DNA of 8,432 nt, taken from NCBI GenBank assembly GCA_016840695.1, contig JAEORV010000047.1:1-8432 (forward strand), given 5' to 3'. This DNA comes from Promethearchaeota archaeon. Lineage in GTDB: Archaea; Asgardarchaeota; Lokiarchaeia; Sigyniarchaeales; SOKP01. Each line of letters starts with the position of its first letter. Position 1 is the stretch's first letter. Positions 1 through 6,493 of the stretch are shown piece by piece. The notes under the pieces are model-generated. The model was not told the DNA's origin. It did not search any database and saw nothing but the letters and a program-made list of their open reading frames with translations. Both the position numbers and the translations under genes were made by a program.

Positions 1-24
1 TTAGGAAAATATTGGATTGTTTTT

Positions 25-423
25 TTACTTTTCTACATTTTGTTGAATAAATTGCACAATACTATTTACCATAGAGCCCGGTCCATAGACGTTAGCGACG
101 CCCATCTCTTTTAATTGTGAGAAATCTTTTGCAGGGATTACTCCCCCAACAAGAATCAAGAATTTATCAAGTACGCCTTTTTTCTTTAACAAATCAATGA
201 TTTGTTGGGTATATGCAAAATGTGCACCCGAATGAATGCTCAAACCAATTACATCAACGTCTTCTTGAATGGCAGATTCAACGATTTGTTCAACATTTTG
301 GAATCCGCCAAATATCAATTCCATCCCCGCATCTCTTAAAGCCCTTGAAACTACGATTCCTCCTCTCCAATGCCCATCTATCCCTGGTTTTGTCATTAAA
401 ACCCTGATTTGATTACTTCCCAT
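25..423 (-). CDS. Small, cobalamin-binding subunit of a B12-dependent acyl-CoA mutase
   Basis: This is a stand-alone B12-binding domain of 132 residues. It holds adenosylcobalamin in the base-off/His-on form for the large subunit encoded just upstream. The DxHxxG motif is present as D16-G-H18-W-R-G21, so the lower axial His is kept, and the Lys two residues after the conserved strand (KPG) is also kept. The second motif, normally SxL followed by 26-28 residues and GG, reads S62-I-H64, then 28 residues, then G93-G94; Leu is replaced by His. The C-terminal GVIPAKDF and VYGPGS segments match the family. I start at the ATG at 423 because a GAGGTG SD lies 6 nt before it (429-434). The upstream in-frame GTG at 432 forms part of that SD. 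The length matches the small subunits of isobutyryl-CoA and 2-hydroxyisobutyryl-CoA mutases (about 136 aa) and of archaeal split methylmalonyl-CoA mutases. The family is certain; the substrate is not. Confidence 0.94.
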   Translation of the reverse strand: MGSNQIRVLMTKPGIDGHWRGGIVVSRALRDAGMELIFGGFQNVEQIVESAIQEDVDVIGLSIHSGAHFAYTQQIIDLLKKKGVLDKFLILVGGVIPAKDFSQLKEMGVANVYGPGSMVNSIVQFIQQNVEK

Positions 424-442
424 ATTTAACACCTCATATACA

Positions 443-2116
443 TCATATAGCTAATGGTGGTTCCCAGATGCCATATATTTCACGATAGACATCGCATACT
501 TCTCCTATAGTCGCACCTTCCTTGGTCACTTCCATCATAATAGGCATGACATTCTCTTCTTTCTCACATACATCCCGGAGCTTATCAAGAAGTTTCTCTA
601 GTTTTGCATTGTCTCTCCGCTCTTTCAGCTTATTAATGCGATTTACTTCGATTTCTATTGCCTCTTTACTGGTCCTGAACACGTCTGTAACGTCGTCATA
701 GGGGACTTCGTACTTGTTCACTCCAAGCATTATTTCTTCTCGATTTTCAATACGCCTGCGCCTTTTATGGAAAGCATCCCTCATTTCTTTATATAACCAA
801 CCCGTCGATAAAGCTTTATCTATCGAACCTACCTTCTCAACTTTCGCAATATATTTCCACACTCTTTCTTCCACTTCATCAGTGAGCCATTCAACGTAGT
901 AAGATCCCGCAAGCGGATCAACCGTATTTGCAATTCTCGTTTCGTCAGCGATTACTTGCTGCGTTCGTAAAGCAATTAAAGCAGCCTCTTCCGAAGGCAG
1001 GCATATTGCTTCGTCGTAAGAATTTGTATGAAGTGATTGGCACCCACCTAAATTGGCTTCTAATCCTTGAATTGCAGTTCTTATGATATTCACCTTAGGG
1101 TTCTGCGCGGTCAAAGAACTACCAGCAGTTTGCACGTGAAACCTGAACTCTTGAGATTTTGGATCTTTACACTCGTATCGATCTTTCATTAATTTTGCCC
1201 AGATCCTTCTTGCTGCCCTGTATTTCGCGATTTCTTCAAAGAAGTCTTTATGTGCGGCAAGGTGAAATGCAAGTCGGTTCACGAAATCGTCAACTTTCCA
1301 CCCTCTTTCAACGAGATTATCAATGTGAGAACAAGCGCTCGCAAAAACAAATCCTAATTCTTGGATTGCATCAATCCCTCCTTCTCTGTAGTTATATCCC
1401 GTGAAATTAATAGGATGCCATCTTGGAACGTTTTTCTGTGGTACAGTCCATTCAATAAAATCGCATGCTAGGCGTAGTAAATGGTTTGGTGGACAGTTTT
1501 TATATGGGATGTAACCAACTGTCATTGTAAGAATGTCGTTTTGCGTGGTTCCAATTAATTGTTTTATATCATAACCTCGAGCTCGTGCCATGTTAAAATA
1601 CATTGAACATACTGGCGCGCATGTAAATGGCTCTACTACTAGAGCAACACTAATTTTATCTATAGGAATATCTTCTGTAAGCGCGTATAAACTGTCAATG
1701 CAATAAAGTGGTACGCCTGAGGTTCCAACTTCTGGAGCACCATCTTTATTTGTTGGATCAATTCCATTAAAAGTTAAAGCATCAACAGCAGCGCTAAATC
1801 CCGTTTCCCCGTTTTCATATAAATACTTCCATCTCAGATTTGTTTCTTCAGGAGTTCCGTGTCCAGAAAATAATCTCATGGTCCAAAAGCGCCCTCGATA
1901 CATCGTGGGATAGACACCTCTCGTATATGGAGGCTCGCCAGGGAAGTTTACATTTTCGAGAAAGTCGCTTTTTACATCTAAAGGAGTGTAAATCCGCTTA
2001 ATCGGAATTTCAGAATCAGTAACAAATTTAGCATCCCGTTCCTTTGCGTTCTGGAACTTAGACTCCCACTCTTCTTTTCTTTTTTTTATCTGTTCTAAAT
2101 ATTCTCTATCATACAT
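443..2116 (-). CDS. Large catalytic subunit of a B12-dependent acyl-CoA mutase, non-canonical active site
   Basis: This is the TIM-barrel subunit of the methylmalonyl-CoA mutase superfamily. It catalyses a radical carbon-skeleton rearrangement of an acyl-CoA together with the small subunit, whose gene follows after 19 nt. Conserved family segments, numbered from the ATG at 2116, are TRGVYPTMYRGR (about 65-76), GTTQNDIL (189-196), EEIAKYRAARRIWA (about 294-307), QTAGSSLTAQ (329-338), QSLHTNSYDEA (360-370) and TVDPLAGSYYVE (398-409). The length of 557 aa matches IcmA/HcmA-type and archaeal split subunits. By eye alignment to the P. shermanii enzyme, Tyr89 is F83, Arg207 falls at Y202 (within TVGYIP, next to a one-residue insertion), and His244 is N242 (GYN instead of GYH). 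The Gln197, Arg283 and Gln330 equivalents remain. A methylmalonyl-CoA substrate is thus unlikely. A GTG at 2125, three codons upstream, is an alternative start. No MeaB-type chaperone lies in the window. Confidence 0.93.
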   Translation of the reverse strand: MYDREYLEQIKKRKEEWESKFQNAKERDAKFVTDSEIPIKRIYTPLDVKSDFLENVNFPGEPPYTRGVYPTMYRGRFWTMRLFSGHGTPEETNLRWKYLYENGETGFSAAVDALTFNGIDPTNKDGAPEVGTSGVPLYCIDSLYALTEDIPIDKISVALVVEPFTCAPVCSMYFNMARARGYDIKQLIGTTQNDILTMTVGYIPYKNCPPNHLLRLACDFIEWTVPQKNVPRWHPINFTGYNYREGGIDAIQELGFVFASACSHIDNLVERGWKVDDFVNRLAFHLAAHKDFFEEIAKYRAARRIWAKLMKDRYECKDPKSQEFRFHVQTAGSSLTAQNPKVNIIRTAIQGLEANLGGCQSLHTNSYDEAICLPSEEAALIALRTQQVIADETRIANTVDPLAGSYYVEWLTDEVEERVWKYIAKVEKVGSIDKALSTGWLYKEMRDAFHKRRRRIENREEIMLGVNKYEVPYDDVTDVFRTSKEAIEIEVNRINKLKERRDNAKLEKLLDKLRDVCEKEENVMPIMMEVTKEGATIGEVCDVYREIYGIWEPPLAI

Positions 2117-2129
2117 GGTGTTCACTTAT

Positions 2130-2143
2130 AAATCTCGAGATTT
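2130..2143. promoter_or_regulatory. Perfect 14-bp palindrome upstream of the mutase gene, candidate operator
   Basis: AAATCTCGAGATTT reads the same on both strands and ends 14 bp before the mutase ATG. Next to it the hexamer CGAGAT occurs twice with a 9-bp period (2136-2141 and 2145-2150), so the whole element spans 2130-2150. It is a GC-rich island in very AT-rich DNA. Its place in the leader or promoter-proximal region of the mutase operon suits a repressor site, for example for an acyl-CoA-responsive regulator. No regulator gene is in the window. This is an inference from position and symmetry only. Confidence 0.4.
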
Positions 2144-2370
2144 CCGAGATCAGATTCATTATAGTTATTTTATTATTAATTATCTTTAAGTTAAGATATA
2201 CTAAAATATGTTTTTTTTTGATTAATTTTAATGTTGAAACTTTTTTAGTCTTTACAATTTAGATATCAAATTAACATCATATTCTATATGATTTCTTTTC
2301 TTATTAGAATATTCAACATTTCAAGTGATAAATTCAAAAATTTTTAATTATTTCTCACCCTTTTTAGAAG

Positions 2371-2384
2371 TAATTTAATAATTA
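2371..2384 (+). promoter_or_regulatory. Candidate archaeal TATA box for the acyl-CoA dehydrogenase operon
   Basis: The tract TAATTTAATAATTA follows a purine-rich AGAAG that resembles a BRE. It is centred about 27 bp before the ATG at 2406. In archaea transcription starts about 25 bp after the TATA box, which would give an almost leaderless mRNA. That fits the lack of a properly spaced SD; only AAGGA directly abuts the ATG. The surrounding DNA is AT-rich, so a chance match is possible. Confidence 0.35.
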
Positions 2385-2405
2385 TAGAAGAATTGTGAGT
2401 AAGGA

Positions 2406-3560
2406 ATGGATTTTTCTTTAACTGAAAAGCAAAAAATGATTAGAAGAGTTACGAGAGAGTTCGCTGAGAAACATATAGCTCCAATAGCGGAAGAAAGCGA
2501 CCAACAATCGCGCCTAGATCCGCAAGTCATGGAAGAAATGAAAAAAATGGGATATTTCGGCACTTGCATTCCAAAAGAATACGGAGGAGCTGGATTGCAT
2601 GAAGACACGATAAGTTTTTGCATCATTACTGAAGAGATAGGGCGAATAGACGCGTCTTGGTCAATCACCACGGGAGTACACGCAAGCGTGTGCGCATATC
2701 CAATATACAAGTTTGGTACAGAAGAACAAAAACAGAAATTCTTAATTCCACTTGCTAAGGGAGAAAAATTAGGTGTTTTTGCTCTAACTGAGGCAAACGC
2801 GGGCTCTGACGCAGGTGGTGTAGAAACAAATGCATATTTAGACGGAGATGAATGGGTATTAAATGGTAGTAAGATTTTTGCGACTAATGGAGGAATTGCT
2901 GAAACACTACTCGTAGTAACAAAAACGGGACAAAAAGGAAAGAGGAAAGAGTTAACCGTGTTTATTGTGGATACTAATACACCAGGGTATTCTGTAGGTG
3001 TAAGAGAGGATAAATTAGGAGTACGAGCTTCTAACACTTCTGAACTTGTTTTTCAGGATGTGAGAATACCCAAGGAAAACGTTTTAGGTAGTGTTGGCAG
3101 TGGATTTAGAATTGGCTTGCAGATCTTAGATTATGGTCGAATTCTCATGGCTGCTCAATGCGTGGGATTAGGACAGGCAGCACTAGAAGCTTCAATCAAA
3201 TATGCAAATGAAAGGGTGCAATTTGGTAGACCTATTGGAAGCTTTCAAGGCGTTCAATGGAAAATCGCTGATATGGGCGTTGCAGTTGAATGTGCGCGCT
3301 TATTAACATATCAGGCAGCGTGGATGTGCGACAATGGTTTAGAATATGGTACAATGGGTTCAATGGCAAAACTAAAAGCTTCCGAAGCAGCAATGCAAGC
3401 AACTCACGATGCCGTTCAAATACATGGTGGGTATGGCTTGATGAAAGCTTACGCTGTGGAGAGATACTTTAGAGATGCAAAAATGGCAGAAATTTACGAA
3501 GGTACTAGCGAAATTCAAAGAATGGTGATAGCACAGAAGTTACTAAGGAGAGGATATTGA
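2406..3560 (+). CDS. Acyl-CoA dehydrogenase (short/medium-chain or butyryl-CoA dehydrogenase type)
   Basis: This FAD flavoprotein of 384 aa has the usual length of the SCAD/Bcd family. It interconverts an acyl-CoA and its trans-2-enoyl-CoA, passing electrons to or from the ETF encoded directly downstream. The N-terminal helical domain covers residues 1-120. The FAD/substrate motif FALTEANAGSDAGGVET is at 125-141 and NTSELVFQDVRIP at 210-222. FGRPIGSFQGVQWKIADM is at 273-290, and QIHGGYG at 338-344. The catalytic base is E365 in IYEGTSEIQR, the position used in SCAD, MCAD and butyryl-CoA dehydrogenases, not the displaced Glu of isovaleryl- or long-chain enzymes. The ATG at 2406 is the natural start (MDFSLTEKQK). 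Only 12 nt separate it from etfB, so it is the first gene of a three-gene operon. Substrate chain length and direction (oxidation or enoyl-CoA reduction) cannot be read from the sequence. Confidence 0.96.
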   Translation: MDFSLTEKQKMIRRVTREFAEKHIAPIAEESDQQSRLDPQVMEEMKKMGYFGTCIPKEYGGAGLHEDTISFCIITEEIGRIDASWSITTGVHASVCAYPIYKFGTEEQKQKFLIPLAKGEKLGVFALTEANAGSDAGGVETNAYLDGDEWVLNGSKIFATNGGIAETLLVVTKTGQKGKRKELTVFIVDTNTPGYSVGVREDKLGVRASNTSELVFQDVRIPKENVLGSVGSGFRIGLQILDYGRILMAAQCVGLGQAALEASIKYANERVQFGRPIGSFQGVQWKIADMGVAVECARLLTYQAAWMCDNGLEYGTMGSMAKLKASEAAMQATHDAVQIHGGYGLMKAYAVERYFRDAKMAEIYEGTSEIQRMVIAQKLLRRGY

Positions 3561-3566
3561 GGTGGT
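3559..3566 (+). promoter_or_regulatory. Shine-Dalgarno motif for etfB
   Basis: GAGGTGGT overlaps the dehydrogenase stop codon TGA (3558-3560) and lies 6 nt before the etfB ATG. It fixes that start and suggests coupled translation of the two genes. Confidence 0.7.
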
Positions 3567-3572
3567 CAAAAA

Positions 3573-4379
3573 ATGAAAATTTTCACGTGTATAAAACAAG
3601 TTCCTGGTGTTTCAGAAGTAAAAATCGATCCTAAGACAAATACCCTTGTAAGAAAAGGCATTCCAAGCATTACAAATCCGATGGATAACAATGCAACTGA
3701 ACTTGCATTAAGCATAAAAGAAAAACATGGAGGAGAAGTCATTGCATTAAGCATGGGACCTCCTCAAGCTGAAGAAGTTTTACGCCAAGCTCTAGCAATG
3801 GGAGCAGATGAGGCTTATCTTTTGACAGATAGAGCATTTGCTGGTGCAGACACTTTAGCTACATCTCACACTTTAGGGCTTGCTATAAAAAAAATATTAA
3901 AAGATTCCGGAGATGAAAAAAAATACCTCGTAATATGCGGAACTCAAGCCATTGATGGTGATACCGCCCAAGTAGGACCCGAATTGGCAGAAGAGTTAGG
4001 CCTCCCGCAGATCACTTACGTGCAGAAGTGTGAATTGAAGGGAGATAAAATAATAACTGAAAGAGTTTTTAGATCAGAAGAAACCGTCATTATTGAGTCA
4101 AAATTACCCGCTTTAATTTCGGTTTTAAAGGAAGTAAATGACCCTCGATTTCCAACAATGACTGGAATCGTTAATGCTCACGAAGAAATGGAAGTGAAAT
4201 ATTTGAATGCCAACGACTTGAAGGCAGGAAAGGAAAATATCGGTCTTACAGGTTCAAAAACCGAAGTATTTAAGATATTTATTCCTGAGAAGAAAGGGAA
4301 ACACGTAGTGTTAGAAGGATCAGTCGAAGAAATGGTTCAGCAATTATGCAATAATTTAAAGGAAGATAAGCTATTATAG
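3573..4379 (+). CDS. etfB: Electron transfer flavoprotein beta subunit, bifurcating-type
   Basis: This is a 268-aa EtfB with the family hallmarks: N-terminal CIKQVPGVSEVKID (6-19), NPMDNNATELAL (35-46) and the C-terminal ETF-beta signature with LPALISVLKEVNDPRFP (178-194). The nucleotide-binding loop reads GTQAIDGDTAQVGP at 123-136. In ordinary respiratory ETFs this loop binds AMP and has a D-D-D/S type sequence. The GDTAQVGP form is the one known from electron-bifurcating ETFs (Acidaminococcus, Clostridium, Acetobacterium CarD), where this site binds a second FAD and receives electrons from NADH. I therefore infer two FADs in the EtfAB dimer. The gene sits 12 nt after the acyl-CoA dehydrogenase and 11 nt before etfA. 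Family assignment is firm; bifurcation is an inference from the motif and the partner genes. Confidence 0.96.
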   Translation: MKIFTCIKQVPGVSEVKIDPKTNTLVRKGIPSITNPMDNNATELALSIKEKHGGEVIALSMGPPQAEEVLRQALAMGADEAYLLTDRAFAGADTLATSHTLGLAIKKILKDSGDEKKYLVICGTQAIDGDTAQVGPELAEELGLPQITYVQKCELKGDKIITERVFRSEETVIIESKLPALISVLKEVNDPRFPTMTGIVNAHEEMEVKYLNANDLKAGKENIGLTGSKTEVFKIFIPEKKGKHVVLEGSVEEMVQQLCNNLKEDKLL

Positions 4380-4383
4380 GAGG
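4377..4383 (+). promoter_or_regulatory. Shine-Dalgarno motif for etfA, overlapping the etfB stop
   Basis: TAGGAGG begins with the etfB stop codon TAG and ends 7 nt before the etfA ATG. It is the strongest ribosome binding site in the window and suggests translational coupling, giving equal amounts of the two ETF subunits. Confidence 0.75.
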
Positions 4384-4390
4384 CAAAAAA

Positions 4391-5593
4391 ATGAGTATAA
4401 CAGTAGATAGTGAACTATGTTCTGGATGTGGCGCGTGTGTAGCCAGTTGTCCATACGGTGGAATAGAGGTAATTGACGATAAAGCATGTATTACAGAAGA
4501 TTGTAATTTATGTGGCGCGTGTGTTGAAGCATGTACTATGGATGCTATTATATGGACAAAAGAAGAAGTTGGAATAGAAAAAGTTGATTTATCACAGTAT
4601 AAAGGAGTTTGGGTGATAGCCGAGCATTATAAAGGGAATATACACAAGGTTGCATATCAGTTATTAGGGAAAGGAAGAGAACTAGCCGATACTCTTCACG
4701 TAAGTTTAACTTTAGTAATTTTAGGAGATGCCTTTGACGATCAACTTGAAGAATTAAGTATGTATGGCGCCGATGAGATAATATATGTAAAGTCCAAAAT
4801 ACTCAAGAACTATTATTCTGATCTTTACACTAAAACACTCACCGAATTAATAACGGAAAACAAACCTGAAATTGTATTGATTGGAGCTACGGCCACGGGA
4901 AGGGATTTCGCTCCTAGAGTCGCAAAAAGACTGAACGCGGGCTTAACGGCAGATTGCACTGGATTAGAAATTGACCCTAAAACTAATAACTTGTTTCAAA
5001 CACGACCTACTTTTGGTGGAAACATAATGGCAACAATAAGAACGCCAAATAGCCGACCACAAATGGCAACCGTGAGACCAGGGACCTTTAAAAAACCTGA
5101 AGCTAAAAAAAGAAAGGTAAATATACGCCAAATCGATTACGATTATAGCGAGAAAGACTCAGTTACAAAAATCGTAAAAGTCATAAATCGAGAGAAAAGC
5201 AAGGTAAACCTGGAAGACGCTGAGATTATTGTAGCTGGAGGAAGGGGCGTTGGAAAGAAAGAGAATTTTAAAATAATAGAAGAACTTGCCGAAGCAATTG
5301 GCGCTGAGATAGGAGGGTCAAGGGTAACCGTAGAATTGAACTGGATTCCCCAAGATCAGCAAGTAGGACAAACTGGAAAAACAGTAACGCCAAAATTATA
5401 CATTGCATGTGGAATTTCGGGAGCCATCCAACATTTAGTAGGGATGGAAAATTCGGATATTATCGTTGCAATAAATAAAGACCCGAGTGCTCCAATTTTT
5501 AATGTTGCTCACTACGGTATTGTTGGTGATTTACATAAAGTCATTCCAGCCTTAATAGAAAATATTAAGAAAGTCAAATCAGCTGAAGACTAA
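4391..5593 (+). CDS. etfA: Electron transfer flavoprotein alpha subunit with N-terminal 2x[4Fe-4S] ferredoxin domain
   Basis: This is a 400-aa EtfA, about 70-80 residues longer than the ordinary form because a ferredoxin domain is fused at the N terminus. C10-x2-C13-x2-C16-x3-C20-P and C38-x2-C41-x2-C44-x3-C48 can hold two [4Fe-4S] clusters; the second motif lacks the usual Pro after its last Cys (Thr instead). From about residue 72 the normal EtfA body follows, with RPTFGGNIMATI (205-216) and RPQMATVRPG (222-231). The C-terminal FAD domain contains GGSR (308-311, its Arg normally facing the flavin), QVGQTGKTVTPKLYIACG (324-341), SGAIQHL (343-349), NKDPSAPIF (362-370) and DYG-like AHYGIVGDL. 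The same layout is known in CarE of the Acetobacterium woodii caffeyl-CoA reductase. The clusters may wire the ETF to ferredoxin or another partner. It is the last gene of the operon; an oligo-T run follows the stop. Confidence 0.96.
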   Translation: MSITVDSELCSGCGACVASCPYGGIEVIDDKACITEDCNLCGACVEACTMDAIIWTKEEVGIEKVDLSQYKGVWVIAEHYKGNIHKVAYQLLGKGRELADTLHVSLTLVILGDAFDDQLEELSMYGADEIIYVKSKILKNYYSDLYTKTLTELITENKPEIVLIGATATGRDFAPRVAKRLNAGLTADCTGLEIDPKTNNLFQTRPTFGGNIMATIRTPNSRPQMATVRPGTFKKPEAKKRKVNIRQIDYDYSEKDSVTKIVKVINREKSKVNLEDAEIIVAGGRGVGKKENFKIIEELAEAIGAEIGGSRVTVELNWIPQDQQVGQTGKTVTPKLYIACGISGAIQHLVGMENSDIIVAINKDPSAPIFNVAHYGIVGDLHKVIPALIENIKKVKSAED

Positions 5594-5600
5594 ATTAAAC

Positions 5601-5607
5601 TTTTTTT
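5601..5607 (+). terminator. Oligo-T terminator of the acyl-CoA dehydrogenase/ETF operon
   Basis: A T7 run starts 8 bp after the etfA stop, without a preceding GC-rich hairpin, as is usual for archaeal termination. It overlaps the stop codon of the convergent hydrolase gene (5606-5608), so the two operons meet within 12 bp. Confidence 0.5.
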
Positions 5608-6493
5608 ATAAATTATTATTTAAAAATTCCCGTGTTTCAGTAATAACTTCTTCAAGACATTGTTTTGAAGCAGTATAAAATGCATGAGGTTTATCAAGAA
5701 GTAATTTACTTGAAATTAGATTAGGTAAGATTTTTTTCGCATTCTTAATAACCAATTTTCCAGGAAAGAGTACATCATTTTCAGCAGCAATTACTAAGGA
5801 AGGAGCTTTAAATTCCAATAAGTCTTTTTTTTTCATTGGATGAGGCATTCGAGAAGCAACCTTTAAATTGGGAATTGTGGTATATGACATCTCAATTAAA
5901 TCATCGTCAGGGTGATCTACTAAAGGTAATATGGTTTTCTCAAAATTCTTCCGTGTTGGAGATAAACGATATTTCATCAATGGTATTACTAATTTACGTA
6001 TTATAGATATACCAGAACCATTTGCAAATCCAGAAGGAACAATGAATACTGCTGCGGAGATGCGTTCGGGAGCAAATGACGCGATTTGTAGGAGAATACC
6101 TCCTCCAAAAGATGGTCCAACAAAAGCTGCTTTTTTGAGTTTGAGACCATCCAATACATCTAATGCCCACTCTCCATAACTATTATCTTTAGGCGATAGA
6201 CGATATTCAGCACTTTTTCCAGGATGACCGATTGTGTCTGGCGCATAGATTCTATATTCATTAGCCAACGGTATAAATTTTTTTAAATCAAAAGGATTTA
6301 GAGAATTTCCTCCATGAAAAAAAATCAATGGAGGACCATTCTTTGGACCAATTACTAAAACATGTGTAGAACCATATCTCGTTTCTATATTAACCTCTTC
6401 GTGTTGAATATCAAAACGAGACAAAAATTTATCATATAACGCGATGATTTTCGCTTTTCCCTCAGCACTTCGATATATAGTATCATCTTTCAA
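5606..6493 (-). CDS. Alpha/beta hydrolase, putative carboxylesterase
   Basis: This 295-aa serine hydrolase of the alpha/beta fold should be cytoplasmic; no signal peptide or membrane helix is seen. The oxyanion-hole segment FFHGGN is at 58-63. The nucleophile elbow is G126-P-S128-F-G130-G-G. The acid is D240 in AAENDVLF, and the catalytic His is H270 in DKPHAF. A cap of about 70 residues lies between roughly 155 and 225. The N-terminal IYRSAEGKAKIIALYD resembles the start of YbfK/NAP-type carboxylesterases, which usually begin with MYxS. Here that position is ATA. The only canonical start is a TTG five codons upstream (6493), since an in-frame TAA lies at 6506-6508. No SD is visible. The gene faces the ETF operon tail to tail. 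The substrate is unknown; an ester, a lactone or, less likely, a thioester is possible. Confidence 0.86.
   Translation of the reverse strand: MKDDTIYRSAEGKAKIIALYDKFLSRFDIQHEEVNIETRYGSTHVLVIGPKNGPPLIFFHGGNSLNPFDLKKFIPLANEYRIYAPDTIGHPGKSAEYRLSPKDNSYGEWALDVLDGLKLKKAAFVGPSFGGGILLQIASFAPERISAAVFIVPSGFANGSGISIIRKLVIPLMKYRLSPTRKNFEKTILPLVDHPDDDLIEMSYTTIPNLKVASRMPHPMKKKDLLEFKAPSLVIAAENDVLFPGKLVIKNAKKILPNLISSKLLLDKPHAFYTASKQCLEEVITETREFLNNNL

Larger units (their letters stand above)
2126..2405. promoter_or_regulatory. Divergent intergenic promoter region between mutase and acyl-CoA dehydrogenase operons
   Basis: These 280 bp separate two divergently transcribed operons and must hold both promoters. 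The DNA is extremely AT-rich. For the minus-strand operon, AT-only tracts at about 2158-2180 (including TATAAT on the minus strand at 2158-2163) could be the TATA element. There is a T9 run near 2210 but no other clear motif. I looked for a B12-box/cobalamin riboswitch and for tRNA-like structure and saw neither. Confidence 0.6.

Noticed and set aside
1..24. Remnant of another gene or a terminator after the small mutase subunit
   Set aside because: Only 24 bases are present; the minus strand shows A-runs, not a T-run, and no motif can be judged.
1159..1404. Plus-strand open frame opposite the mutase gene
   Set aside because: Low-information translation, fully inside the conserved catalytic barrel gene on the other strand.
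443..2116. Plain annotation as methylmalonyl-CoA mutase
   Set aside because: The Arg207, Tyr89 and His244 equivalents are all replaced, so the substrate name is not supported; only the superfamily is.
2126..2405. Possible cobalamin riboswitch upstream of the B12-dependent mutase
   Set aside because: No B12-box-like sequence or GC-containing multi-stem fold can be seen; the region is almost pure A/T except for the palindrome.
2375..3037. Long open frame on the minus strand (220 codons) opposite the acyl-CoA dehydrogenase
   Set aside because: Its translation is rich in Ser, Pro and Phe without family motifs, and it lies wholly against a well-conserved gene; it is an antisense shadow.
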